32,351 bases of DNA from an uncultured Pelagibacteraceae bacterium. GTDB lineage: Bacteria > Pseudomonadota > Alphaproteobacteria > Pelagibacterales > Pelagibacteraceae. The translations under genes and the position numbers were made by a program. The DNA lies in assembly GCA_902604785.1 (NCBI GenBank), contig CACLAC010000010.1, forward strand, positions 1-32,351, written 5' to 3'. Positions 8,404-17,356 of the stretch are shown in pieces. The notes under the pieces are model-generated. The model was not told the DNA's origin. It saw only the letters and a list, made by a program, of their open reading frames with translations, and searched no databases. How positions within the stretch are numbered: the stretch's first letter is position 1; each line of letters begins with the position of its first letter.

Positions 8404-9759
8404 ATGTCAGCAGAAATATTAATTGTAGATGATAATTCAGATATAAGATTTATTCTTGATGAATTAATTAAAGAAGCTGGGTATAAAACAAGATTAGCAG
8501 CTAATTTTAGTCAAGCTTTATCTGAAATAGATAAAAAACTTCCTGATGTTGCAATAATTGATGTAAAATTAGATAAAGGTGATAATGATGGAATACAACT
8601 ATTGGATCATATTAAAAAAAAAAATTCAGACATACCAGTTATAATGATCTCAGGTCATGCTAATATAGAAATGGCTGTTAATTCACTTAAATCAGGAGCA
8701 TTTGAATTTATTCAAAAACCTTTTGATAAAGAAAGATTGCTTAATTTTGTAAATAGAGCTGTTGAAAATTTTAATTTAAAAAATGAAAATAAAAATTTAA
8801 ATAGTAAGTTATTTCACTCATTTGATTTAGTAGGGAAAAGTTCTAATATAACATCAATTAAAGATCAAATACAAAAATTATCACAATCAGAAAGCAGAGT
8901 TTTTATTAGTGGTCCGACCGGATCAGGAAAGGAACTAATCGCTAGAAAAATTTACAAAAATTCTAAAAGAAAAAAGGGACCTTTTGTAATAATTAATGGT
9001 GCTTTATTAGACGCAAAAAAATATGAATTAGAATTATTTGGTGAGGAAAAAGTTGATGGTTCAATTACTTATGGAGCATTGGAAAAAGCTTCTGGAGGTG
9101 TTTTGTTGATTGATGAAGTTACAGAAATACCTCTTGAAACACAATCTAAAATACTGAGAGTAATAATCGATCAAAAATTTAAAAGATTAAATAGCAATCA
9201 TGATATTAGTGTAGATGTGCGAATAATTTGTTGCAATAGTAAAGATATGGTTAAAGAAATAAAAAATGGAAATTTTAGAGAAGATCTTTATCATCGATTA
9301 AATGTTTTCAATATTAAAATTGAACCTCTAAATAAAAGAATTGAAGATATCCCATTGTTAATTGAATACTTTATTGAAAATATTTGTAGAACCTATAATT
9401 ATAAATTTTTTTCAATAAGTGATAATAACTATTTATTAAATTATGATTGGCCAGGTAACGTTAGAGAACTTAGAAATTTAATAGAAAGAATTGCCATTTT
9501 ATCACCTGGAGAAAATAATGAAAAAATTATAAATATTATTAAGGAATCGTTGTCAAAATCTGTTGAGGAAAATTTTTCTGTTACTGACACCCTCTCAATA
9601 CCATTAAGAGAAGCAAGAGAAAGCTTTGAAAAAGAATATTTAATATCACAATTAAAAAAATTTAGTGGTAATATCTCAAAAACTGCAAAATTTGTTGGAA
9701 TGGAAAGATCTGCTTTACATAGAAAACTAAAGATTTTGGGAGTTAAAGATTTAAATTAA
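8404..9759 (+). CDS. ntrX: NtrX-family response regulator
   Basis: This 451-residue regulator has a receiver domain with acidic pocket D9/D10 and phospho-acceptor D53 in IIDVKL. An AAA+ ATPase follows with Walker A GPTGSGKE (about 178) and Walker B GVLLIDEV. The C-terminal Fis-type helix-turn-helix is NISKTAKFVGMERSALHRKL. The segment after ELFGEEK reads VDGSITYGALE instead of the GAFTGA loop that contacts sigma-54. NtrX proteins as a group lack a proper GAFTGA, so this one probably regulates sigma-70 promoters. It starts 10 bases after ntrY and overlaps trkA by 1 base (TAATG). Confidence 0.94.
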   Translation: MSAEILIVDDNSDIRFILDELIKEAGYKTRLAANFSQALSEIDKKLPDVAIIDVKLDKGDNDGIQLLDHIKKKNSDIPVIMISGHANIEMAVNSLKSGAFEFIQKPFDKERLLNFVNRAVENFNLKNENKNLNSKLFHSFDLVGKSSNITSIKDQIQKLSQSESRVFISGPTGSGKELIARKIYKNSKRKKGPFVIINGALLDAKKYELELFGEEKVDGSITYGALEKASGGVLLIDEVTEIPLETQSKILRVIIDQKFKRLNSNHDISVDVRIICCNSKDMVKEIKNGNFREDLYHRLNVFNIKIEPLNKRIEDIPLLIEYFIENICRTYNYKFFSISDNNYLLNYDWPGNVRELRNLIERIAILSPGENNEKIINIIKESLSKSVEENFSVTDTLSIPLREARESFEKEYLISQLKKFSGNISKTAKFVGMERSALHRKLKILGVKDLN

Positions 9760-11132
9760 TGAACATTATAATCTGCGGTGCTGGAAGAGTTGGATTCACT
9801 ATAGCAAAGCTTTTAAGTGAGCAAAACCACTCCATTACTATTATAGATCAATCTAGCGAAGACATTCAAAAAATTAACGAATCTTTAGATGTTAAAGCTA
9901 TTGTGGGGAAAGCTACGTCACCATCTGTTCTAGACAAAGCTAACACTAATGATGCCGACATGATAATAGCCGTTACAAGAAATGATGAAATAAATATGTT
10001 AATATGTCAAATAGCATATTCAATTTTTAAGGTTCCAAAAAAAATTGCGAGAATAAGATCTCAAGAGTATTTGGACCCAAAATTCTCAAGTTTATTTAAC
10101 AAAGAAAATTTACCTATAGATTATGTAATCTCGCCTGAAATTGAAATAGCAAAATCAATACAAAGGAAATTAGAGGCTCCAGGAGCTTTAGACAATATAC
10201 CTTTTGCAGATAATAAAATTAGATTATTAGAAATTTTAATTGATGAAAAATGTCCAATATATGGAATTAAACTGAATGATTTGACAAAAAAATTTCCAAA
10301 ACTTAATGCTTATATTTTAGGAGTAGTAAGGGATGATAAATTTTTAATATTAAAAAAAAACGACTCTCTTAAACATGGAGACAAAGCTTATGTAATGATA
10401 AATTCAAGTAAAATACAAGAAACTTTAGAAGTCTTTGGTCACAATGAAAAAATTTCTAACAAAATTTTAATAATTGGTGGTGGCAATATCGGATTTAATT
10501 TGGCAAAAAATATCGAACAATCTTTTGAAGATGCGAGAGTAAAAATAATTGAAAAAGATAAAACTAGGGCTGAATTTATTGCAAATGAATTAAATAATTC
10601 AATAGTTATAAATGGTGATGGTTTAGATGAAGATGTATTAAACGAAGCAAATTTAGAGGATGTTGAAACAGTATTGGCTTTAACTAATGATGATGAAGAT
10701 AATTTGATGGTTAGTATTTTGGTTGAAAAATTTTCTAAAGATAAAAGAACTATGGCATTAATAAATAAGCCCAATTATTCTTTACTTCAATCATCTCTAA
10801 AAATTGATGATTTAATCGACCCAAGAATGAATACAGTTTCGACCATATTAAAACATGTACACAAAGGCACTATTGAAAATGCTTATACTATATTAAACGG
10901 AGAGTTTGAAGTCATTGAAGCTGAAATAATTGAATCATCTGAACTTATAAATAAAGAATTAAAAAATTCTGATTTGCCAGACGAAATAAGAATTGGTTCA
11001 ATACTTAGAGATAATGAAATAATTATACCTTCTTCAAATTATATATTCAAAAAAAATGATATTATTATTCTTCTGTCTAAAAGAGATCAATTACCTACAG
11101 TAGAAAACATGTTTAGAATTAGCTCAATCTAG
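9759..11132 (+). CDS. trkA: Trk K+ uptake regulatory subunit TrkA
   Basis: TrkA is the peripheral NAD(H)-binding gating subunit of the Trk/Ktr potassium channel. The 457 residues form two tandem RCK units. Each begins with a Rossmann glycine motif (CGAGRVGFTIA near residue 7, IGGGNIGFNLA near 235) and an acidic residue that binds the ribose (IIDQS and IIEKD), and each ends with a TrkA-C domain. The gene is cotranscribed with ntrX (1-base overlap) and lies 5 bases before trkH. The ntrYX-trkAH order is common in alphaproteobacteria. TrkA is intact although its membrane partner is frameshifted here. Confidence 0.95.
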   Translation: MNIIICGAGRVGFTIAKLLSEQNHSITIIDQSSEDIQKINESLDVKAIVGKATSPSVLDKANTNDADMIIAVTRNDEINMLICQIAYSIFKVPKKIARIRSQEYLDPKFSSLFNKENLPIDYVISPEIEIAKSIQRKLEAPGALDNIPFADNKIRLLEILIDEKCPIYGIKLNDLTKKFPKLNAYILGVVRDDKFLILKKNDSLKHGDKAYVMINSSKIQETLEVFGHNEKISNKILIIGGGNIGFNLAKNIEQSFEDARVKIIEKDKTRAEFIANELNNSIVINGDGLDEDVLNEANLEDVETVLALTNDDEDNLMVSILVEKFSKDKRTMALINKPNYSLLQSSLKIDDLIDPRMNTVSTILKHVHKGTIENAYTILNGEFEVIEAEIIESSELINKELKNSDLPDEIRIGSILRDNEIIIPSSNYIFKKNDIIILLSKRDQLPTVENMFRISSI

Positions 11133-11137
11133 TTTTA

Positions 11138-12542
11138 ATGAGCAGATTTAGTCTTATATATATTGGGAGTTTTTTAATCTTATTAAGTATATTTTCTTTT
11201 TTTAATATAATTTATTCATACTATTTTAATATTTTTCTTAATGTAGATGCATATACCTACAGTTTTTTTATATCTTTAATATTGGGACTATTTGCTATTT
11301 TTTTTAAAAAAATTAAATTTAAAAAAATTCTTATATATGAAAAAATAATTACAGTTTTATTTGGTTACTTATTTTTTCCATTAATTATATCTATACCATT
11401 TTATTTTAGTATCAATAATATATCTTTTTTAAACTGTTATTTTGAGTCGATTTCTGGATTTACATCAACAGGTTTTACAATTTTTGATAATATTAAACAA
11501 ATTGATACAAGCTTAATCTTATGGAGATCAACATCACAATGGATAGGAGGTTTATATTTTCTTTTTTCATTACTTTTATTAATAGATATATTTGATGAAA
11601 ATTTAAAGAAATCTGTCACCAATTACATATCTTTTAGTTCATCAGAAATTTCAAAACAATCTTTAAAAATAATTATTTTATATGCATTACTTACGCTTAT
11701 TGTTTTTTTATTACTTAAATTTATTAATTTAAGAACCTTTGATGCATTTAACTTTTCTTTAACAATTATTTCATCAGGTGGTTTTCTATCTATAAATAAT
11801 TTTGATAACTTATTTGTTACTGATATAAGTAAAATAATATTATCTTTAACAATTTTATTTTCTTATTTTAGTTTATTTTTTACTTATAATTTATTTTTTT
11901 TTAAAAAAAGAAATATTAATTATTTAAGATTTTTATTTAGTTATTTATCTTTTTATAATTATATCTTTTATTTTTGTTTTTTTTAATTTTGATAATAATT
12001 TTTTAAATATACTTGTTTCAATATCTAGTAGTGTATCAAATTTAGGAATTTCTTTTGAAGATACGCCTAAGAATTTATCATTTATATTTTTAATCTTAGT
12101 TATTATAGGTGGATCTTTTTTTTCAACAAGTTCTGGATTAAGAGTGATAAAAGTTTTATCTTTAATTAAGTTTTCATTAAATAATTTACTTTCTCACACT
12201 AAACCCAACCAAATTTATTTAAATAAAGTTTCTCTAACTAAAACCAATACTAATAATGAAGATATAAATAAATATTTTTTAACAATAATAATTTTTATAA
12301 TTTCACTTTTTAGTATTACCTTACTGTTAACATATTCTGATATTGAATTAGAAAAAGCCTTCAAACTAGGTATACTTACAATTATGAATACTGTAAATTC
12401 GCCCATGTACGGTATTGGTGATTTTGATTTTTATAATTTGAGTATTTTTGCCAAGTTTACTCTTATTACATTCATGATCATTGGTAGGATTGAGTTATTA
12501 ACAATATTTATTTTGTTTAAAAAATTCCTTTTCAAAAATTAA
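11138..12542 (+). pseudogene. trkH: Trk K+ uptake channel subunit TrkH, split by a one-base frameshift
   Basis: TrkH is the pore-forming membrane subunit for potassium uptake. The first frame (ATG 11138) runs 282 codons to a TAA at 11984-11986. The frame one base further on continues without a stop from just after the T8 run at 11977-11984 to 12542. Removing one T gives a single protein of about 467 residues, close to the family length. The first part carries filter-like GFTSTGFTIF and SSGGFLSIN. The second has VSNLGISFE, IGGSFFSTSSGLRVIKV and the IGRIELLTIF end. All motifs are preserved on both sides, so the break is recent, corrected by slippage, or a sequencing error. I annotate it as one gene rather than two. 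Confidence 0.88.
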
Positions 12543-12567
12543 TTTAGTATTATAAATTAAATATTTT

Positions 12568-12644
12568 GCGCCCTTAGCTCAGCTGGATAGAGCATCGGTT
12601 TTCTAAACCGAGGGTCGGAGGTTCGAATCCTCCAGGGCGCGCCA
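12568..12644 (+). tRNA. tRNA-Arg (anticodon TCT)
   Basis: A full cloverleaf can be drawn: acceptor GCGCCCT paired with AGGGCGC, D arm with AGCTCAGCTGGATAGAGC, anticodon stem CGGTT/AACCG with loop TTCTAAA (anticodon TCT, reading AGA/AGG), T arm GGAGGTTCGAATCCTCC, discriminator G and an encoded CCA at 12642-12644. It reads AGA, the main arginine codon in these AT-rich genes. It lies 25 bases after the trkH end. Confidence 0.97.
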
Positions 12645-12769
12645 TTTTTCACCAGTTTGGTTCATTTTTTGGTGTTGATGAAAAGTGAAGTTTCTGCTTT
12701 ACTCATCACAATTCAAATTAAGTTTTGAATTATTTGTTAACAAATAAATAATAAACAAGAGGAAAAATA
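12645..12769 (+). promoter_or_regulatory. leader/regulatory region of aapJ with inverted repeats
   Basis: These 125 bases lie between tRNA-Arg and aapJ. A bulged hairpin at 12676-12708 pairs TGATGA with TCATCA and GTGAAG with CTTTAC, with AAA bulged on one side and a TTTCTG loop. An 8-bp hairpin follows (12710-12717 with 12724-12731), then an 18-bp perfect palindrome centred on GTTAAC at 12730-12747. A clear ribosome binding site (AAGAGGA, from about 12757) precedes the ATG at 12770. No T-run follows the hairpins, so they do not look like tRNA terminators. They may be an mRNA leader structure or operators; I do not recognise a known riboswitch. Confidence 0.45.
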
Positions 12770-13810
12770 ATGTTTAAATTAATAAAACAATTAACTTCTT
12801 TAGTTGCTATGATTGCGGTTCTGTTTACTTTTACAACTGGAACTATGGCTGCTGGGAAGTCTAAAACTCTAAAAAACACTACAAAAAAAGGTTTTGTAAG
12901 ATGTGGAGTTTCTCAAGGTCTTCCAGGATTTTCTAATGCTGATGCAGCAGGAAATTGGACTGGTGTTGACGTTGATGTATGTAGAGCTGTAGCTGCTGCA
13001 GTACTAGGTGATGCAAGTAAAGTTAAATTTACTCCACTAAGTGCTAAAGAAAGATTTACTGCTTTAACATCAAATGAGATTGATATCCTATCAAGAAACA
13101 CTACTTGGACACTTTCTAGAGATGCTGACATTGGTCTTACTTTCGTAGGAGTTAACTTCTATGATGGCCAAGGTTTTATGGTTAGAAAAAATTCAGGTTA
13201 CTCATCTGTGAATGATTTCAAAGATGGCATATCTGCATGTACTAACTTAGGAACAACTACTGAGCTAAACATGAGAGATTTCTTTAATTCAAAAGGAATC
13301 AAATATGAGCCAGTAACTTTCGAAAAAGCTGATGAAGTTGTTGCTGCATATGATGCTGGAAGATGTGATACTTACACTACTGATAAATCTGGTCTAGCAG
13401 CTCAAAGAATTAAATTGAGCAATCCAGATGATCATATCGTGTTACCTGAAACTATTTCAAAAGAGCCATTAGGCCCTGTTGTACGTCAAGGTGACTCAGT
13501 TTGGGAAGATATCGTAAGATGGTCTCTAAACGTTATGATTGAAGCAGAAGAGTATGGTGTTAATTCTGGTAATGCAGATTCTATGAAATCTTCTGATAAC
13601 CCAGCTGTTAAAAGATTAGTTGGAGCAGAAGGTGAGTTAGGTGCTGCTTTAGGTCTAGATAACGACTGGAGTTTAAGAATTATCAAGCAAGTTGGTAACT
13701 ACGGTGAAAGCTACAAAAGAAATATAGCTGACACAGGAATTTTACCTGACAGAGGTCCAAATGAATTATGGACAAAAGGCGGAATTCTTTACGTTCCACC
13801 AGCAAGATAA
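12770..13810 (+). CDS. aapJ: general L-amino acid ABC transporter, periplasmic binding protein
   Basis: This is the solute-binding protein of the broad-specificity amino-acid importer (Aap). An N-terminal signal peptide of about 28 residues (basic start, hydrophobic core, TMAAG) sends it to the periplasm. The mature part is a type II amino-acid binding fold with segments typical of AapJ/YhdW: RCGVSQGLPGFS, WTGVDVDVCRAVAAA, RNTTWTLSRD, YDAGRCDTYTTDKSGLA and ILPDRGPNELW. It contains several cysteines, as AapJ proteins do. Codon choice is less extreme than in neighbours and the ribosome binding site is good, which fits a highly expressed gene. It heads aapJQMP and is followed by a strong terminator. 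SAR11 cells are known for very abundant binding proteins. Confidence 0.96.
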   Translation: MFKLIKQLTSLVAMIAVLFTFTTGTMAAGKSKTLKNTTKKGFVRCGVSQGLPGFSNADAAGNWTGVDVDVCRAVAAAVLGDASKVKFTPLSAKERFTALTSNEIDILSRNTTWTLSRDADIGLTFVGVNFYDGQGFMVRKNSGYSSVNDFKDGISACTNLGTTTELNMRDFFNSKGIKYEPVTFEKADEVVAAYDAGRCDTYTTDKSGLAAQRIKLSNPDDHIVLPETISKEPLGPVVRQGDSVWEDIVRWSLNVMIEAEEYGVNSGNADSMKSSDNPAVKRLVGAEGELGAALGLDNDWSLRIIKQVGNYGESYKRNIADTGILPDRGPNELWTKGGILYVPPAR

Positions 13811-13830
13811 TTTTATCTAATAAATTGAAT

Positions 13831-13863
13831 AAAAAGGGCTAGATTTTTCTAGCCCTTTTTTTT
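13831..13863 (+). terminator. intrinsic terminator between aapJ and aapQ
   Basis: A perfect 13-bp stem pairs 13831-13843 (AAAAAGGGCTAGA) with 13848-13860, with a TTTT loop and a T-run continuing to 13863. It is the clearest terminator in the window. It lies 20 bases after the aapJ stop and 17 bases before the aapQ start, so it probably stops most transcripts after aapJ and lets a minority read through to the permease and ATPase genes. Confidence 0.92.
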
Positions 13864-13880
13864 ATAAATCGTGAAGACTT

Positions 13881-15032
13881 GTGAATTTTAATTTTAAAAA
13901 ATTACTGCCCCAAACTCTAACAATACTAGTTGTAATTTTAGTATTCGGATTTTTTACTTATAATGCTCAAGTAAATATGGAAAATAGAGGTATAGCTTTT
14001 GGTTATGGCTTTTTATCTCAGGAGTCTTCCTTTGATGTTCAGTTTTCATTAATAGAATTTGATGGCTCTCATTCATATTTTAGAGCTTATTTGGTAGGTT
14101 TACTTAATACTATTTTAGTATCAGTTATAGGAATCGTATTAGCTACAATAATAGGAGTTGTTGTTGGTATAGCAAGACTATCAAAAAATTATCTTATTGA
14201 AAGAACAGCAGCTGTTTATGTAGAATTTTTTAGAAATATTCCTCTATTATTACAAATATTTTTTTGGTATTTTGCTGCATTAAGAGCTCTACCTTTGCCT
14301 CAAAAGGCAGAACCAATGCTTGGAGTTTTTTTCTTAACAATTAAAGGATTTTTTGTTCCTTCATTTGTTTGGAACAATTTAGATGTTTTTATATATTCAA
14401 TTATAGCAGCAATAATATCGATAATATTTGTAAGGATATATGCTAAAAAAAAACAAGAAACTGAAGGAAAACAAACGCCAGTTTTATATATTTCAATAGG
14501 TTTATTATTAATTTTACCTCTTTTGAGTTTTGTCTTGGGAGGCTCTAGTTTTTCTATCGAAATCCCTGTTTTAAAACAAATGTCTCAAACTTCATTCACT
14601 TATGAGGGTGGAATTGGTCTTCCACCAGAACTGATAGCATTAGCTCTTGCTTTATCTTTATATACAGCAACATTTATTGCTGAATGCGTAAGAGCGGGTG
14701 TTCAAGGTGTTGGAAAGGGGCAAAAAGAAGCCGCCGCTTCTATAGGATTAACACCAAATCAAGTATTAAAGTTAGTAGTTATGCCTCAAGCACTTAGAAT
14801 AATAATTCCTCCAACAACCAATCAATATTTAAATTTAACTAAAAATTCATCTTTAGCTGCAGCTATCGCATATCCAGATTTAGTATTGGTTTTTGCAGGA
14901 ACTGCTTTGATGCAAACAGGTAGAGCTATTGAAATTGTTTCTATTACAATGTTAACGTATTTATCATTAAGCATAACAATTTCTATATTTATGAATTGGT
15001 ACAATAAAAAAATAGCAATCAAAGAAAAATAA
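13881..15032 (+). CDS. aapQ: general L-amino acid ABC transporter permease AapQ
   Basis: This is one of two inner-membrane permeases of the Aap importer. It has an N-terminal membrane segment at about residues 8-26, a periplasmic stretch, then a His/Glu/Gln/Arg-type permease core. The core includes EFFRNIPLLLQIFFWY and the EAA loop (EAAASIGLTPNQVLKLVVMPQA split around residues 290-310), which docks to the ATPase. Length of 383 fits AapQ. The start is the GTG at 13881; no upstream ATG is in frame after the terminator. It ends in TAATG shared with aapM. Confidence 0.94.
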   Translation: MNFNFKKLLPQTLTILVVILVFGFFTYNAQVNMENRGIAFGYGFLSQESSFDVQFSLIEFDGSHSYFRAYLVGLLNTILVSVIGIVLATIIGVVVGIARLSKNYLIERTAAVYVEFFRNIPLLLQIFFWYFAALRALPLPQKAEPMLGVFFLTIKGFFVPSFVWNNLDVFIYSIIAAIISIIFVRIYAKKKQETEGKQTPVLYISIGLLLILPLLSFVLGGSSFSIEIPVLKQMSQTSFTYEGGIGLPPELIALALALSLYTATFIAECVRAGVQGVGKGQKEAAASIGLTPNQVLKLVVMPQALRIIIPPTTNQYLNLTKNSSLAAAIAYPDLVLVFAGTALMQTGRAIEIVSITMLTYLSLSITISIFMNWYNKKIAIKEK

Positions 15033-16474
15033 TGAACAAATTAAATATTTTAACTCCTGACAAAAATAATTTACAAGCTTATTTGTATACTGGAATTCTA
15101 TTATTTTTTATAAGCATAATTGATGTATCATTAAGTTCATTTTTTAATATCAACTTAACTTCATTTTTACCTGGTTCAATTAGTTTTATTTTACCGTTAG
15201 TTTTAGGCTTTATTGGCTTACATCTAATTAGAATTGAATATTCTGGGATAAAACAATTGGATCTATTAAACAAAAATATTAACACCAATTCATTTAATGC
15301 TTTTTTATCATTAATTATTATTTTTGTAATAATTAAATCTTTACCACCGTTACTCAGTTGGTTTGTTATTGATGCAAATATTGCTGGTGATAGTAAAGAT
15401 GCATGCACTGGTTCTGGAGCTTGTTGGACTTACATAAAAATTTGGTTTAATAGATTTATGTATGGGATGTATCCAAATGATGAGCAATGGAGAATCAATT
15501 TATCATTTATATCTTTAGGCTTTCTTGGAACGGTTGGTTTTTTTGCTACAGATAAATTAAAAAAATATTTAACACTATATTATGTGGTTATTTACCCACT
15601 TATAGCATTATTGTTTATCTACTTTTTTATTTCAGGAGGACCAATATTTTTTGATTTTTCTTATGGAATAATTGCTTTAGTTTTTTCAGTTATACTTGGT
15701 TTCTTCATTCCATCTAAATTTAAAATGTATTATTTCATAATAGTTCCTATAACTATTTACATTTTGTTAAAGTACGTTTTCTTTTACGAAGAATTAATAG
15801 AATTAGGAAAACTAGAGTCTCTTGAATGGGTTGAAACAGGTGCTTGGGGAGGGTTGTCATTAACATTTATTGTATCATTTTTTTGTTTAATTTTTTGTTT
15901 TCCAATAGGATTATTTTTATCCTTAGGCAGAAGATCTGATTTATATATAATTAAATATATATCTATAGGTTTTATTGAGTTTTGGAGAGGTGTCCCATTA
16001 ATAACGGTTTTATTTATGTCATCAGTTATGTTTCCAATGTTCTTACCAGAAGACATGTTTATTGATAAACTTGTAAGAGTTATTATTGCGATTTCATTGT
16101 TTGAAGCAGCTTATGTTGCTGAAGTAATAAGAGGAGGATTACAGGCCTTACCTAGAGGACAATATGATGCTGCAAAATCGTTAGGTATGGGATATTGGAA
16201 AATGCATATTTTTGTAATTTTACCTCAGGCATTAAAATTAGTAATTCCTGGTATAGCTAATACATTCCTAGCTTTAGTAAAAGATACACCTTTAATATTT
16301 GTAGTTGGTTTATTAGAAATTGTTGGAATGTTGAATTTAGCAAAAACTAATCCAAAATGGCTGGGATTTGCGATGGAAGGTTATGTATTTGCATCAATAG
16401 TATTTTTTATTATTTGCTATGCAATGAGTAAATATAGTTATAATTTGGAACAAAAATATAAAACAGAAAGATAA
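15032..16474 (+). CDS. aapM: general L-amino acid ABC transporter permease AapM
   Basis: This is the second permease of the Aap importer. It is longer than AapQ (480 residues) because of several extra N-terminal hydrophobic segments, a known difference between the two subunits. The conserved C-terminal permease core has EFWRGVPLITVLFM and the EAA loop YDAAKSLGMGYWKMHIFVIL followed by PQALKLVIPG. A cysteine pair in DACTGSGACW lies in a predicted non-cytoplasmic loop near residue 128. It overlaps aapQ by 1 base and is 3 bases before aapP, so the three are one translational block. Confidence 0.94.
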   Translation: MNKLNILTPDKNNLQAYLYTGILLFFISIIDVSLSSFFNINLTSFLPGSISFILPLVLGFIGLHLIRIEYSGIKQLDLLNKNINTNSFNAFLSLIIIFVIIKSLPPLLSWFVIDANIAGDSKDACTGSGACWTYIKIWFNRFMYGMYPNDEQWRINLSFISLGFLGTVGFFATDKLKKYLTLYYVVIYPLIALLFIYFFISGGPIFFDFSYGIIALVFSVILGFFIPSKFKMYYFIIVPITIYILLKYVFFYEELIELGKLESLEWVETGAWGGLSLTFIVSFFCLIFCFPIGLFLSLGRRSDLYIIKYISIGFIEFWRGVPLITVLFMSSVMFPMFLPEDMFIDKLVRVIIAISLFEAAYVAEVIRGGLQALPRGQYDAAKSLGMGYWKMHIFVILPQALKLVIPGIANTFLALVKDTPLIFVVGLLEIVGMLNLAKTNPKWLGFAMEGYVFASIVFFIICYAMSKYSYNLEQKYKTER

Positions 16475-16477
16475 TTA

Positions 16478-17212
16478 ATGTCAGATCCTATTATAAAGAT
16501 AAATAATATGAATAAATGGTTTGGAGATTTCCAAGTTCTTAAAGATATTAATCTTGACGTTGAAAAAAATAAAAAAATTGTAGTTTGTGGTCCATCTGGC
16601 TCAGGTAAATCAACTTTAATCAGATGTATTAATAGACTTGAAGAACATCAAAAAGGAACAATCATAGTTGATGGTACTGAATTAACTGAAGAAACAAAAA
16701 ATATTGAACAAATAAGAGCTGAAGTTGGAATGGTATTTCAACAATTCAATTTGTTTCCACATTTATCAATACTAGATAACTGTACTCTTGCTCCAATTTG
16801 GGTAAAAAAAATGCCCAAAAAAGAAGCCGAAGAATTAGCTTTAAAACAATTAAAACAAGTTCAAATCGAGGATCAGGCACACAAATATCCTGGTCAATTA
16901 TCAGGTGGACAACAACAAAGATGTGCAATTGCAAGAGCTTTATGTATGGAACCAAAAATAATGCTTTTTGATGAACCAACATCTGCGCTTGATCCTGAAA
17001 TGATTAAAGAAGTATTAGATGCAATGGTTAGTTTAGCTAAAGCAGGAATGACAATGATTGTTGTAACACATGAGATGGGTTTTGCTAAAGAAGTAGCTGA
17101 TGAAGTAATATTTATGGACGAAGGAATGATTGTTGAGAAAGCTAATACAAAAGAATTTTTTGCTAATCCTAAAAGTGACAGAACTAAGCTATTTTTAAGC
17201 CAAATTCTTTAG
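16478..17212 (+). CDS. aapP: general L-amino acid ABC transporter ATPase AapP
   Basis: This 244-residue ATPase energises the Aap importer on the cytoplasmic face. It has Walker [10 protein letters not shown] (residues 38-46), Q-loop [13 protein letters not shown] signature LSGGQQQR, Walker [15 protein letters not shown] and switch His in VVTHEMGFA. The sequence is typical of the polar amino-acid (GlnQ/AapP) group. It starts 3 bases after aapM. An AT-only 8-bp inverted repeat just after the stop (17213-17229) has no following T-run, so I do not call it a terminator. Confidence 0.96.
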   Translation: MSDPIIKINNMNKWFGDFQVLKDINLDVEKNKKIVVCGPSGSGKSTLIRCINRLEEHQKGTIIVDGTELTEETKNIEQIRAEVGMVFQQFNLFPHLSILDNCTLAPIWVKKMPKKEAEELALKQLKQVQIEDQAHKYPGQLSGGQQQRCAIARALCMEPKIMLFDEPTSALDPEMIKEVLDAMVSLAKAGMTMIVVTHEMGFAKEVADEVIFMDEGMIVEKANTKEFFANPKSDRTKLFLSQIL

Positions 17213-17356
17213 AATTATTTTAAATAATTATAAAATACTATCTTGACAGGATTTGTAATATTTAAAATTTCTTGATTTTATAAAAATTATTTTACTTGCA
17301 TAAACTTTCCTATTTCTATTAACTGTCTGAATATTTTATTTAAAGAGGGGTCTTGA

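Noticed and set aside
12144..12542. A separate 132-residue membrane protein after trkH
   Set aside because: The frame continues upstream without a stop to the T8 run and carries the C-terminal TrkH motifs, so it is the second half of trkH.
12568..12644. tRNA-Arg as an integration site for a mobile element
   Set aside because: There is no integrase, no repeated tRNA 3' end and no foreign gene block downstream; the next genes are the aap operon.
17213..17229. 8-bp AT-only inverted repeat right after aapP as a terminator
   Set aside because: It has a one-base centre, no G-C pairs and no T-run; such repeats are expected by chance in this DNA.
17243..17248. Perfect TTGACA -35 element upstream of the XRE regulator
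   Set aside because: No acceptable -10 lies 15-19 bases downstream, so I do not call a promoter.
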